NCBI GenBank assembly: GCA_002355455.1
Contig: AP017375.1
Location: 3,897,640 to 3,961,639 of the forward strand
DNA: 64,000 nt
From: Stanieria sp. NIES-3757
GTDB lineage: Bacteria; Cyanobacteriota; Cyanobacteriia; Cyanobacteriales; Xenococcaceae
Direction of reading: 5' to 3'
Every line of letters begins with the position of its first letter. Within the stretch, counting starts at the first letter, position 1. The translations under genes were made by a program, and so were the position numbers. The notes under the pieces were generated by a model. It did not search any database. It was not told the origin of the DNA and saw only the letters and a program-made list of their open reading frames with translations. Shown here piece after piece: positions 19,212 to 27,575 of the stretch.

Positions 19212-20045
19212 TTATTGTTGTTGTTCTGAAGGAACTATTAAAGAAGCAACCCAAGCAACCAAGCGATCAAGGATTAAACCAACTATACCCACGTAAATCA
19301 AAGCCACAATAATTTCGCTTAATTGAGAACTGTTGTAAGAGTCCCAAATAAAGAAACCAATTCCTACACCACCAACCAACATTTCTGCTGCTACGATCGC
19401 TAACCAAGAAAGACCAATACCAATTCTTAAACCCGTAAAAATATAAGGAACCGCAGCAGGGAACATAATTTCCCAAAAATATTTAGTTCCAGACAAACGC
19501 AACACTTTAGCTACGTTTTTATAATCTTGAGGAATTTGCTGCACCCCTACCGTAGTATTAATAATAATCGGCCAAATTGCCGTAATAAAAATCACAAAAA
19601 TCGCCGAGGGATTAGCTTCTTGAAAAGCAGCTAAAGCGATCGGCAGCCAAGCTAAAGGTGGTACAGTTCTTAATACCTGGAAAATGGGATCTACTGCATC
19701 ATAAATAAACGCATTAGAACCGATCGCAATTCCTAAACCAATTCCCACTACAGCAGCCAAACTATAACCAATTGCTACTCTTTGTAAGCTAGCTATTATT
19801 TGCCAAAATAAGCCTTTATCTGTACCTCCATTATCAAAAAAAGGATTAAAAATTAGCTCGGAAGTATCTTGAAAAGTTTTTAAAGGACTAGGTAAATTAG
19901 CGTCAGGACTGCTACACAAAACCTGCCAAAGAGTCAAAATAAATAAAATTGCACAAAGAGGAGCTAGTAATTTTCTGGGCGGATTTTTCAGCAGAGAAAC
20001 AAAAAAATTAGGTTTCCCAACAGGAGTGTTTAGATTAGCTGTCAT
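19212..20045 (-). CDS. nrtB: Nitrate ABC transporter permease NrtB
   Basis: A 277-residue inner-membrane permease of the nitrate/sulfonate/taurine class with about 6 membrane spans. The cytoplasmic ATPase-contact loop is seen as EIMFPAAVPYIFTGLRIGIG (EAA motif), followed by GLSWLAIVAAEML. It forms the channel for nitrate/nitrite uptake with NrtA outside and NrtC/NrtD inside. It starts 69 bases after nrtA, with a small hairpin at 20080-20096 between them. Confidence 0.95.
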   Translation of the reverse strand: MTANLNTPVGKPNFFVSLLKNPPRKLLAPLCAILFILTLWQVLCSSPDANLPSPLKTFQDTSELIFNPFFDNGGTDKGLFWQIIASLQRVAIGYSLAAVVGIGLGIAIGSNAFIYDAVDPIFQVLRTVPPLAWLPIALAAFQEANPSAIFVIFITAIWPIIINTTVGVQQIPQDYKNVAKVLRLSGTKYFWEIMFPAAVPYIFTGLRIGIGLSWLAIVAAEMLVGGVGIGFFIWDSYNSSQLSEIIVALIYVGIVGLILDRLVAWVASLIVPSEQQQ

Positions 20046-20079
20046 GATCGATTGAGGAAAAATAAATGTTTATATGTAC

Positions 20080-20096
20080 AGTGGGCAATGCCCACT
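20080..20096 (-). other. Small hairpin between nrtA and nrtB
   Basis: AGTGGGC, loop AAT, GCCCACT: a perfect 7-bp stem 19 bases after the nrtA stop. Hairpins directly behind a binding-protein gene commonly stabilise its mRNA end and lower expression of the downstream permease. That role is inference; there is no T tract. Confidence 0.45.
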
Positions 20097-20114
20097 TAAA
20101 CTTGATAAGATTTC

Positions 20115-21452
20115 TTAGGCTTTTTTGATTTTGAGGCTATCTAAATAAGCCTTGGGATTTTCAGGATCGAATTTAACTCCATCAAAGAAAGTCTCTACAC
20201 CACGAGAATCACTAGTCGGGATTTGGGCATCAGGTACTTTAATTGCTTTAGCTGCTTCTTTCCAAAGATCGGAACGGTTTACTTTATCAACCAAGGCTTT
20301 AGTATCTGTATCCGCAGGAAGATAACCCCAACGAATATTTTCAGTTAAAAACCACAAATCGTGACTCTTGTAAGGATAGGAAGCATTATCTTTCCAGAAT
20401 TTCATCGCAATATCAGGATTTTCAACTGTCCGTCCATCGCCGTAGTTAATTTTTCCTTGAGATCTTTCAATAATATCTTCGGATGGGACTTTAAACCATT
20501 TATCTTGAGAGACGATTTCGCACATTTCCTGTGTATTTTCTGGTTTATCGCACCATTGCTGTGCTTCTAAAACTCCTTTGAGTAAGGCTTTCGCAGCTTT
20601 AGGATTTTTATCTACCCAATCAGCACGCATAGCAAAAGCTTTTTCTGGGTGATTTTTCCATAATTCTCCTGTGACTAAAGCTGTATAACCTTGTTTTTGG
20701 TTGACTAATTGAGCATTCCAAGGTTCACCGACACAAAAAGTTTCCATTGCACCAATCTTCATATTGGCAACCATTTGCGGTGGAGGAACTGGTACTACAG
20801 AAATATCTTTTTCAGGATTGATTCCACCAGCAGCTAACCAATAACGCATCCACAAATCGTGAGTCCCGCCAGGAAAAGTCATTGCTGCATTGAGTTCTTT
20901 ATTACTCGCCTTAGCTTGAGCAAAAACCTGCTTCATTTTGGAACTGTCTAAGCCTACTTTTAAATCTAAATAGTCTTCACTGACAGAAATTGCCTGACCA
21001 TTAGTATTTAATCTCGCCAGAATATACATAGGTACGGGCTGTTTAGTAATCTTGCCCAAACTCATCAAATAAGGCATAGGGGTAAGAATATGCGCCCCAT
21101 CAATTCCGCCTCCTGCTGAACCAAGTTCGATGTTATCTCTAGTCACAGGCCAAGAAGCTTGTTTTAAAACTTCTACATCTGTCATCCCATATTTAGCAAA
21201 TAGCCCTTTTTCTAGAGCAATAATCAGAGGTGCAGAGTCAGTTAAAGCAATAAATCCTAATTTGGCACTGGTAACTTCTGGAGTTTCTTCAGGGCTAAGA
21301 TTTGCTACTGGTGTTGCACTAGGTGTAGGAGTAGATTCAGCCGAATTGCCACCAGAATTATTATTAGAAGAGGTACAACCATGAACTAAAAAGGTACCCG
21401 CAGCAGTTGCTCCAGCAGTAAAAATAAATCTACGACGAGACAGTTTGGACAT
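20115..21452 (-). CDS. nrtA: Nitrate-binding lipoprotein NrtA
   Basis: A 445-residue periplasmic binding protein for nitrate/nitrite. The N-terminus combines a twin-arginine-like motif (SRRRFIFTAG) with a lipobox (FLVHGC), so it is probably exported folded and lipid-anchored at Cys26. A Ser/Asn/Thr/Pro linker (about 27-60) tethers the domain. The core shows LGFIALTDSAPLIIALEKG and FCVGEPWNAQLVNQK, shared with the NrtC C-terminal half. It is the first gene of the ABC set, downstream of nirA. The 393-base gap before it (21453-21845) holds an NtcA box and otherwise no coding frame. Confidence 0.96.
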   Translation of the reverse strand: MSKLSRRRFIFTAGATAAGTFLVHGCTSSNNNSGGNSAESTPTPSATPVANLSPEETPEVTSAKLGFIALTDSAPLIIALEKGLFAKYGMTDVEVLKQASWPVTRDNIELGSAGGGIDGAHILTPMPYLMSLGKITKQPVPMYILARLNTNGQAISVSEDYLDLKVGLDSSKMKQVFAQAKASNKELNAAMTFPGGTHDLWMRYWLAAGGINPEKDISVVPVPPPQMVANMKIGAMETFCVGEPWNAQLVNQKQGYTALVTGELWKNHPEKAFAMRADWVDKNPKAAKALLKGVLEAQQWCDKPENTQEMCEIVSQDKWFKVPSEDIIERSQGKINYGDGRTVENPDIAMKFWKDNASYPYKSHDLWFLTENIRWGYLPADTDTKALVDKVNRSDLWKEAAKAIKVPDAQIPTSDSRGVETFFDGVKFDPENPKAYLDSLKIKKA

Positions 21453-21706
21453 AGAAATTACAGAAAAATTATTATTAATTAATTGACAGGTGAAATTAAG
21501 AAGTGAACTTTCTAATTAGATGTATCTAAGTAAAAAATGGGGGAATTTATGTGTTGTTATTTTCCAATTTGGCTTGGCATGTCGAGTTTAAGTGATACGG
21601 AAATTTTGTCATTTGTGTCTGTGTAGCTTTTCCAAATCGATTTGTTTCCTTCCTTTTTTTTAGTTAATCTGAGCTTCTAGAATCACATCCTTAAGTTCAT
21701 TTTTTA

Positions 21707-21720
21707 GTATTGATTGTTAC
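21707..21720 (-). promoter_or_regulatory. NtcA box between nirA and nrtA
   Basis: A perfect GTA-N8-TAC (GTATTGATTGTTAC) 255 bases upstream of the nrtA start. It suggests that nrtA has its own nitrogen-controlled promoter in addition to read-through from nirA. A good -10 element at the usual spacing is not obvious (nearest candidate TGTGAT). Confidence 0.5.
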
Positions 21721-21845
21721 AAATTATTACTATAGATGCGTTTTTGACATGAACAAGATTTTTATTTTGCATAAAACCCAAAAACTTTTCTGATAGTCCA
21801 AAGTCTGGGAAATCCCAGACAATGTAAACCAATGATTAATGAGTT

Positions 21846-23384
21846 TTAAAAGGAACGAGTTTTAGCGCCAAACTTGTCAATCAAAATCTCGCGTAATACT
21901 GATTTAAGATCGTCACAAGCAATTCCTTTTTGAACACAAGTACCAAGTTCGGCATCTTTGCCAACTTTGCCACCCATGTAGATATCTACCCCTTCAACGG
22001 TTTTCCCTTCCTTGCGTACTTTAGTTCCCATTAAACCAATATCTGCTACTTGGGGTTGACCACAGGAATTAGGGCAACCAGTCCAGTGAATGCGGACTTT
22101 ATTTGATAATTCCAATTCTGCATCTAATTCTCTAGCTAAAGCTAAAGCTCGATTTTTAGTTTCTACTAAAGCAAAATTACAAAATTGTGCTCCAGTACAA
22201 GAAACTAAGGTTCTTTCTAGTGGTTTTGGTTCAAGAGTAAATTTTTCTAAGATAGGTTCAGCTAAAAAAGTTTCCAGATTTTCGTCAGGAATATTAGGAA
22301 TAATTACATTTTGTTCTACAGTTAAACGAATTTCTCCGCTACCATATACTTCAGCCATTCTGGCTAAATCGAACATATCTTGAGCGTAGAATCTGCCGAT
22401 TGGTACGTGCATTCCGACGTAATTTAAACCTGACTGTTTTTGTTTGAATACTCCAAGATGATCCCTTTTTTCCCAATCAAAAGCATCTTCTTGGGCAGCG
22501 GTAGCTAAAGTTTGTCCAAATTCAGCTTCTACCATGGCACGAAACTTATCAATACCCCATTCATCAATCAGCCACATTAATCTTGCTTTTTGGCGATTAG
22601 AACGTAAACCATGATCTCGATATACTGTTAAAATCGCTCGACATAATTCCACCACATCTTGATTAGGTGCAACCCAAACATCAAGGGGAATAGCTGCTTC
22701 ACAACGTTTAGCGGAGAAAAACCCACCAACTAGGACATTAAAACCTAATTGACCGTCTTGATAAGCTGGAACGAAAGCAATATCATTAATTTCAGCATGG
22801 ACAGAATTATCTCTACCGCCTTCGATCGCAATATTAAATTTGCGTGGTAAATTTGTAAAATCATAATTACCTTGACCTCGATTGGTAATCATGTCTTGAA
22901 CTTGTTGGACGAGTTCGCGAGTATCAATCAATTCGTCAGCATCAATTCCTGCCATTGGGGAACCAGTAATGTTACGCACATTATCCATTCCCGATTGAAC
23001 TGAGGTTAAACCTACTGCCTCAAAACGACGGAAGATATCGGGTACATCTTCCAAACGTATTCCTCTCAGTTGCAGATTTTGTCTAGTCGTGATGTCTGCG
23101 TTACCGTCTTCACCATAACGTTCGATGACTTCTGCTAGTACTTTCATCTGTTCACTGGTAATGATTCCGTTGGGCATTCGCATCCGCAACATGAATTTTC
23201 CTGGTGTGACGGGACGATAAAATACTCCTAACCATTTGAGACGATGTTGTAAGTCTGTCTCATCCATTGCTTCCCAACCAAGTTGGGCAAATTTTTCTAG
23301 TTCGTCTTTGACAGCTAATCCATCTTTTTCTGATTTAAAAGCTTCAAATTTATTCATTTTGGTTGGTTTTGCAGTTGCTACCAC
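21846..23384 (-). CDS. nirA: Ferredoxin-nitrite reductase NirA
   Basis: A 512-residue siroheme/[4Fe-4S] enzyme that reduces nitrite to ammonium with six electrons from ferredoxin. The cluster/siroheme cysteines are seen in CTGAQFC and CPNSC. The duplicated ferrodoxin-like and nitrite reductase core domains are complete (GKFMLRMRMPNG; TRQNLQLRGI). I chose GTG 23384 because AGGAGA lies 6 bases upstream; ATG 23357 is a fallback. There is no C-terminal ferredoxin fusion. It is the first gene of the nitrate cluster, with a 418-base divergent gap before it. Confidence 0.96.
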   Translation of the reverse strand: MVATAKPTKMNKFEAFKSEKDGLAVKDELEKFAQLGWEAMDETDLQHRLKWLGVFYRPVTPGKFMLRMRMPNGIITSEQMKVLAEVIERYGEDGNADITTRQNLQLRGIRLEDVPDIFRRFEAVGLTSVQSGMDNVRNITGSPMAGIDADELIDTRELVQQVQDMITNRGQGNYDFTNLPRKFNIAIEGGRDNSVHAEINDIAFVPAYQDGQLGFNVLVGGFFSAKRCEAAIPLDVWVAPNQDVVELCRAILTVYRDHGLRSNRQKARLMWLIDEWGIDKFRAMVEAEFGQTLATAAQEDAFDWEKRDHLGVFKQKQSGLNYVGMHVPIGRFYAQDMFDLARMAEVYGSGEIRLTVEQNVIIPNIPDENLETFLAEPILEKFTLEPKPLERTLVSCTGAQFCNFALVETKNRALALARELDAELELSNKVRIHWTGCPNSCGQPQVADIGLMGTKVRKEGKTVEGVDIYMGGKVGKDAELGTCVQKGIACDDLKSVLREILIDKFGAKTRSF

Positions 23385-23728
23385 GGTGCTTCTCCTCAAA
23401 TGATTTTATTTTGAGCAAATATTATGAGATTTGATTACTATGCAAATTTTTTAATTTCTTTGGTTTAAGTTGAGTAAAATTGATCAACAACTTAATTTTT
23501 GCTAATTCTAAATCTACGAATAACAGCTATTTGATATCTTTACTGCTCACTAAAAACATTAACGTATCTATCTAATGGTAAAAAGATAGGGTATTTTGTA
23601 TTGTTTGTAACTAAATACTAAGAGCTATGTAGTTTACGAAATTTGATTTTGCTTTTTTTGCATCAAAGAACTCAGTTAATTTTATTGAACAATCAAAGAT
23701 GAGTAATGAACTGGTAACTGTTCAAACG

Positions 23729-23770
23729 GTATATCTAGATACGTAAATAAAATTTTAAGGCTAGTAACTT
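23729..23770 (+). promoter_or_regulatory. Canonical NtcA-activated promoter for the kinase-fold gene
   Basis: GTATATCTAGATAC (23729-23742) is a perfect GTA-N8-TAC. Exactly 22 bases further on the plus strand is TAACTT (23765-23770), matching the TAN3T -10 element at the class II NtcA spacing. A start site near 23777 would give a leader of about 26 bases. The box is palindromic and 345 bases upstream of nirA, so it may serve both directions. The remaining divergent gap (23385-23802) shows only relaxed GT-N10-AC matches and no coding frame. Confidence 0.65.
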
Positions 23771-23802
23771 ATTTACTAACAGGAAGAGTCTAATTATTAT
23801 TT

Positions 23803-24792
23803 ATGACTCCAGATGTTTTTCCAGTCATTTACTCTACCCTTGCTCCCCAAGCACTAGTAAGTCAAGTTATTTGTCAATATGAACTTGAAGCAGTCAGTCA
23901 ATGTCTATTGTGGCATCGAGGTTTGAGTGATGTTTATCTAGTCCAAACGATCGCAGCACAATATATTCTCCGAGTCTCTCATCATCATTGGCGTTCTGAT
24001 GCTGATATTCAATTTGAATTAGAATTACTTAATTTTTTACATCAAAATTATCTTCCTGTGGCTTATCCCTTAAAAACTAAAGAGGGAAAATTATTTGTTA
24101 CGATTCATGCCTTAGAAGGCGATCGCTATGCTGCTTTGTTTCCCTATGCACCAGGAAGAATTCCTTTAGGCGATCTTAACGTCACACAAAGTCAAATATT
24201 AGGGGAAACTTTAGCCAAAATCCATCAAACTGCTGAAAAATTTCGACCTGCTATTACTCGTCAACCTTTGACGCTGGAATATTTATTAAATGATTCTTTC
24301 AAGATTATTGCGCCTCTACTAAAGCATAGAAAAAATGATTTAATCTATTTAGAAAATGCGATCGCAAAAATTAAAACTCAATTACAAGATTTTCCTGAAG
24401 AATTTCCTATGTGGGTAGTCTGTTGGGGAGATCCTCATAGTGGTAATGTACACTTTACTGAAAATAATCAGGTGACGCTGTTTGATTTCGATCAGTGTGG
24501 TTATGGTTGGCGAGCTTTTGATTTGGCTAAATTTTTGCAAGTATCTCTCAGTGCTGGCATTAGTAGACAAGTTCGAGATGCTTTTTTGTCTGGTTATCAA
24601 AGCGTTCAAACCTTATCGGAATTTGAATTCAATTCTTTACAAGCTTTTACTCAAACGGCCCAGATTTGGGTGTGGGCGATTGGCATTCAAGTAGCACCAA
24701 TTCAGAGTTGGTGTAGATTAGATGATAGTTATATGAATAAACGTCTTCAATTGCTTAAAAAATTAACTTCTAAGGATTGGCAATTATTTTGA
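23803..24792 (+). CDS. Aminoglycoside-phosphotransferase-like kinase (RdoA/SrkA or homoserine-kinase-II fold)
   Basis: A 329-residue cytoplasmic protein with the APH fold: nucleotide-lobe residues in QYILRVSHH, a catalytic loop GDPHSGNVHF (Asp acts as base, Asn binds metal) and the metal-binding DFDQCGYG. Such proteins phosphorylate small molecules or Ser/Thr of proteins; the substrate here is not known. AGGAAGAG at 23781-23788 precedes the ATG. It is divergent from nirA and has a strong predicted NtcA promoter, so its role is likely linked to nitrogen status. No partner gene follows on this strand. Confidence 0.82.
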   Translation: MTPDVFPVIYSTLAPQALVSQVICQYELEAVSQCLLWHRGLSDVYLVQTIAAQYILRVSHHHWRSDADIQFELELLNFLHQNYLPVAYPLKTKEGKLFVTIHALEGDRYAALFPYAPGRIPLGDLNVTQSQILGETLAKIHQTAEKFRPAITRQPLTLEYLLNDSFKIIAPLLKHRKNDLIYLENAIAKIKTQLQDFPEEFPMWVVCWGDPHSGNVHFTENNQVTLFDFDQCGYGWRAFDLAKFLQVSLSAGISRQVRDAFLSGYQSVQTLSEFEFNSLQAFTQTAQIWVWAIGIQVAPIQSWCRLDDSYMNKRLQLLKKLTSKDWQLF

Positions 24793-24917
24793 GGTGTAGA
24801 AGTAAAAAGTAAATAGTTTAATTTTGTTTAAAATTTTAGCCAACAGCCTATAGCTAAGAGCTAATAGTTTATCTATAAAAACTGCTGGAAGTAGGCGATC
24901 GCGCGTAGCCGAGACAG

Positions 24918-26231
24918 CTAACTAATTATTTTCCCCCGACATTCTCCAAAACCAATTCTGACGTAACCTGGTTGTTCGCAATATCCACGCAAAGAGACTT
25001 CATCCCCATCAGCTAAGAAAGACCGCATCTCGCCAGTTGGCAGTTTGATTGGTTGAGAGCCACGTCGAGTAATTTCGAGCAGAGAGCCTTGAGAGCCTTC
25101 TTCAGCTCCCGAAACAGTCCCACTGGCTAACAGATCTCCTGGTCGGAGGTTACAGCCATTACTAGTGTGGTGGGTCAGCATCTGAGCCATTGTCCAGTAC
25201 ATTTGTTCAAAAGAAGCTTGACTTAAGCGCAAAGGCTTCATTTGTTGGGCGCGCATTTGAGCAGAACTCAAACCTATTTCAAGTGTGAGGTTGACACCAC
25301 CCTGTTGAGTGTTAAGTAGTGAATTAAGATAAGGCAAGGGTGTAGGGTCATCTTCAGGACGAGCAAAAGCAGGACGGCGAAAGGGAGCTAAAGCTTCTAA
25401 AGTTACTACCCACGGAGAAATTGTAGTCGCAAAACTCTTAGCTAAGAAAGGGCCAAGGGGTTGATATTCCCAAGCTTGGATATCCCTTGCCGACCAATCA
25501 TTAACCAAGCAAAGTCCAAAGATATGTTCCTCTGCCTTGTCAATCGGAATAGGTTTTCCTAATTCATTACCAGAACTAACCAAAAAACCGACTTCCATTT
25601 CATAGTCGAGAAGTTGGGAAGAAGCAAAAATAGGAGTTGAGGCTTCGGGACTTTTCTGCTGTCCTTGGGGTCGTTTGATGGTTGTGCCACTGACAATAAT
25701 TGAAGAAGCGCGTCCGTGATAGGCGATCGGAATATATTTGTAGTTGGGTAGTAAGGGATTGTCGGGACGGAATAACTTACCCACATTAGTAGCGTGAAAA
25801 ATAGAGGCGTAGAAGTCGGTGTAGTCACCAATCTGGGCAGGTAGAAGTAACTCTGCCGAGGTCATCGGTATCAGTACTTTTGTTTCTAGAGGAGGATTTG
25901 AACTGTTTGATCGCAGCAGTTCGCAAGCGCGATCGCGTAATGTTGAAGTAGCCCAATTTCCCAAAGCCATTAATTCATTCAAGTTTGACTCCAGACAAAC
26001 TTCTTGCAAACGTTTGGGAAGTTCTTGAAGCAGTCCAACTTCACGACATATAAATAGATCGAGAATTTGCTCGCCAATCGCTACGCCGATGTGGGGGTTT
26101 TCGCTTGTCCCTCTAGATCGAAATACACCAAAGGGCAAATTTTGAATCGGAAAATCAGTTCCTGTTTGATTGGCAGATTCTACCCAACTGCGTAACTTAG
26201 GATCGTGAGTATGATTAATTGAATGATTCAT
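24918..26231 (-). CDS. fahA: Fumarylacetoacetase
   Basis: A 437-residue fumarylacetoacetate hydrolase, splitting fumarylacetoacetate into fumarate and acetoacetate, the last step of tyrosine/homogentisate breakdown. The N-terminal SH3-like domain begins FPIQNLPFGVFRS; the catalytic domain has the metal-binding acids in DYEMEVGF and NDWSARDIQAWEYQPLGPF, plus GRASSIIVSGTTIKRP. Length matches animal and bacterial enzymes. ATG 26231 is clear. The related hmgA and hppD genes are 17 kb away on the same strand. The upstream gap carries a structured repeat and an IS, so its promoter region has been rebuilt recently. Confidence 0.95.
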   Translation of the reverse strand: MNHSINHTHDPKLRSWVESANQTGTDFPIQNLPFGVFRSRGTSENPHIGVAIGEQILDLFICREVGLLQELPKRLQEVCLESNLNELMALGNWATSTLRDRACELLRSNSSNPPLETKVLIPMTSAELLLPAQIGDYTDFYASIFHATNVGKLFRPDNPLLPNYKYIPIAYHGRASSIIVSGTTIKRPQGQQKSPEASTPIFASSQLLDYEMEVGFLVSSGNELGKPIPIDKAEEHIFGLCLVNDWSARDIQAWEYQPLGPFLAKSFATTISPWVVTLEALAPFRRPAFARPEDDPTPLPYLNSLLNTQQGGVNLTLEIGLSSAQMRAQQMKPLRLSQASFEQMYWTMAQMLTHHTSNGCNLRPGDLLASGTVSGAEEGSQGSLLEITRRGSQPIKLPTGEMRSFLADGDEVSLRGYCEQPGYVRIGFGECRGKIIS

Positions 26232-26241
26232 TAGCTTATTT

Positions 26242-26459
26242 GGCTTTGTTGATTGAAAGCAAGTATGAAACCGAGAGTAATTCTCTTATAGCTCTTAGAC
26301 GGGGCTTACAAGCTCTTGAAACGGTCGTCACAAGTGCCTGGGGCAACCCCAGGCAACGCGACCTCATAAATTCAAGAGACAGCCCCTCCTCTTAGCTTTT
26401 AGCGAACTGACAAAAATTAGACTGATAGGATAATCTGGTATTTTTCATACTCTGATTAA
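26242..26459 (-). repeat. Dispersed repeat copy B with nested palindrome, split by an IS
   Basis: On the minus strand this region aligns over its length with 29910-30046 (shared blocks include AGTATGAAAAA, ATTATCC, AGTTCGCT, AAAAGCTAAGAG, AATT-CTCTCGG). Homology resumes at 27555-27567 beyond the IS, showing that the IS landed inside the repeat. Relative to copy A, about 80 extra bases at about 26300-26390 form a long hairpin centred on TGCCTGGGG-CAA-CCCCAGGCA, with outer arms GGGGCT/AGCCCC and CTCTTGAA/TTCAAGAG. Confidence 0.6.
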
Positions 26460-27554
26460 CTGATGTTACGCACTCTTGAGTAAATGTAATTCACACATAG
26501 CTTGTTGCAAAGCTTTGACATAAATAGTACTGCGCAAAGCAAAATGGTTCATCTTGTGTTTCAATTTCAGACACTCTAATTGAAATGCAGCATAGATAGA
26601 CATAAAGATATGGTTTCCTTGAGTACGAAGACATTTAGTTGGGGACTTAGCTAAACCAGTATTAGACTTGAGCGTTTTATGAAAGACTTCCACGTTCCAC
26701 CGTTTTTGGTAGATTGCTTCTATTTGAGGGACATTACAGTTTAAATCACTACAAGCCAAATACAAAATACCAGTACTGCCATCTTGGTTTTTAAAGACTT
26801 GACGATAGATGAGAACAGGAAAGTCCAGTCCTTTAAGCCATCCTCTGACTGAGATCTGTTCTGACCAGTTGAGTTCATCAATTCTGGTAAAACAACCCTG
26901 TTTTTTGTTTTCTTCACTCAAGGCTACGGTACGATTGCTTTTGAGAGCCATGATCAAGTGCTTATCTAAATCCTGACAGATAAAAGCCATATTTTCCTTC
27001 GAGGAAAACCAACTATCAGCTAGCACATACCTGTATTTGAGTTGATTCTGGGAGCAAATTTTTAATTGATTTCGTGTTAATTCATTTTTTGTTGCTGTTG
27101 CTTTTCGTTTTTCCTTCTTTGTTTTTACCTCACAAAATTTTATGGACTTTTTGACGACATCAAACCCAATTGGTAGGCTTATGTCTTCGACACTATAAAC
27201 ATAGTTGATGATGTTAATTCCCTTGACAGAACGGTTTTCTTGATGGTCATGATGCCAGCACACTAACTCATTCTCTTGGGTATGAGGTTTTTTCTCTATG
27301 GTGTCATCCACAATCAACACACCATCTTCTTGTTCATACTCCCTGACCACTGGTTTCACTAACTTCCACAGCTCTCGTGACTCTAAGTCTTTAGCCGACA
27401 GGAAACGAGTTATTTTATCGTGACTGATACTTCCTTCTAATACTCTTGATAATCCTGTCGCTGTTATCTGTCCAAACGAGCTGATAATATAATCGCTGTA
27501 TAGTTCCAAAAGCTTTTTGTCCATTCGAGTATTATAGCTTTTGCGTAACATCAG
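26460..27554 (-). mobile_element. Complete IS4-like insertion sequence with 13-bp TIRs and 7-bp target duplication
   Basis: The 1095-bp element begins CTGATGTTACGCA (26460-26472) and ends with its exact reverse complement TGCGTAACATCAG (27542-27554). It is flanked by identical TGATTAA at 26453-26459 and 27555-27561, the target-site duplication. One transposase gene fills it, with its stop codon inside the left terminal repeat. Perfect ends and an intact gene suggest recent insertion. Confidence 0.9.
26466..27551 (-). CDS. IS4-like DDE transposase
   Basis: A 361-residue DDE transposase. The first Asp is in LIVDDTIEKK, the second in VLADSWFSS and the Glu in the Y-(2)-R-(3)-E-(6)-K signature YQKRWNVEVFHKTLK, which defines the IS4/IS701 superfamily. 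It is full length without frameshifts. The frame starts at an ATG inside the right terminal repeat; the internal ATG at 27524 (MDKKLLELYSD) may be the true start. The 7-bp duplication fits IS4 relatives better than IS701 (usually 4 bp). It moves its own element only. Confidence 0.9.
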   Translation of the reverse strand: MLRKSYNTRMDKKLLELYSDYIISSFGQITATGLSRVLEGSISHDKITRFLSAKDLESRELWKLVKPVVREYEQEDGVLIVDDTIEKKPHTQENELVCWHHDHQENRSVKGINIINYVYSVEDISLPIGFDVVKKSIKFCEVKTKKEKRKATATKNELTRNQLKICSQNQLKYRYVLADSWFSSKENMAFICQDLDKHLIMALKSNRTVALSEENKKQGCFTRIDELNWSEQISVRGWLKGLDFPVLIYRQVFKNQDGSTGILYLACSDLNCNVPQIEAIYQKRWNVEVFHKTLKSNTGLAKSPTKCLRTQGNHIFMSIYAAFQLECLKLKHKMNHFALRSTIYVKALQQAMCELHLLKSA

Positions 27555-27575
27555 TGATTAAGCAATACCGCTTAT

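Noticed and set aside
23598-23727. Relaxed NtcA-like sites GT-N10-AC at 23598-23611 and 23714-23727 upstream of nirA
   Set aside because: The relaxed pattern occurs by chance about every 256 bases; neither has a good -10 element. Only perfect GTA-N8-TAC sites were annotated.
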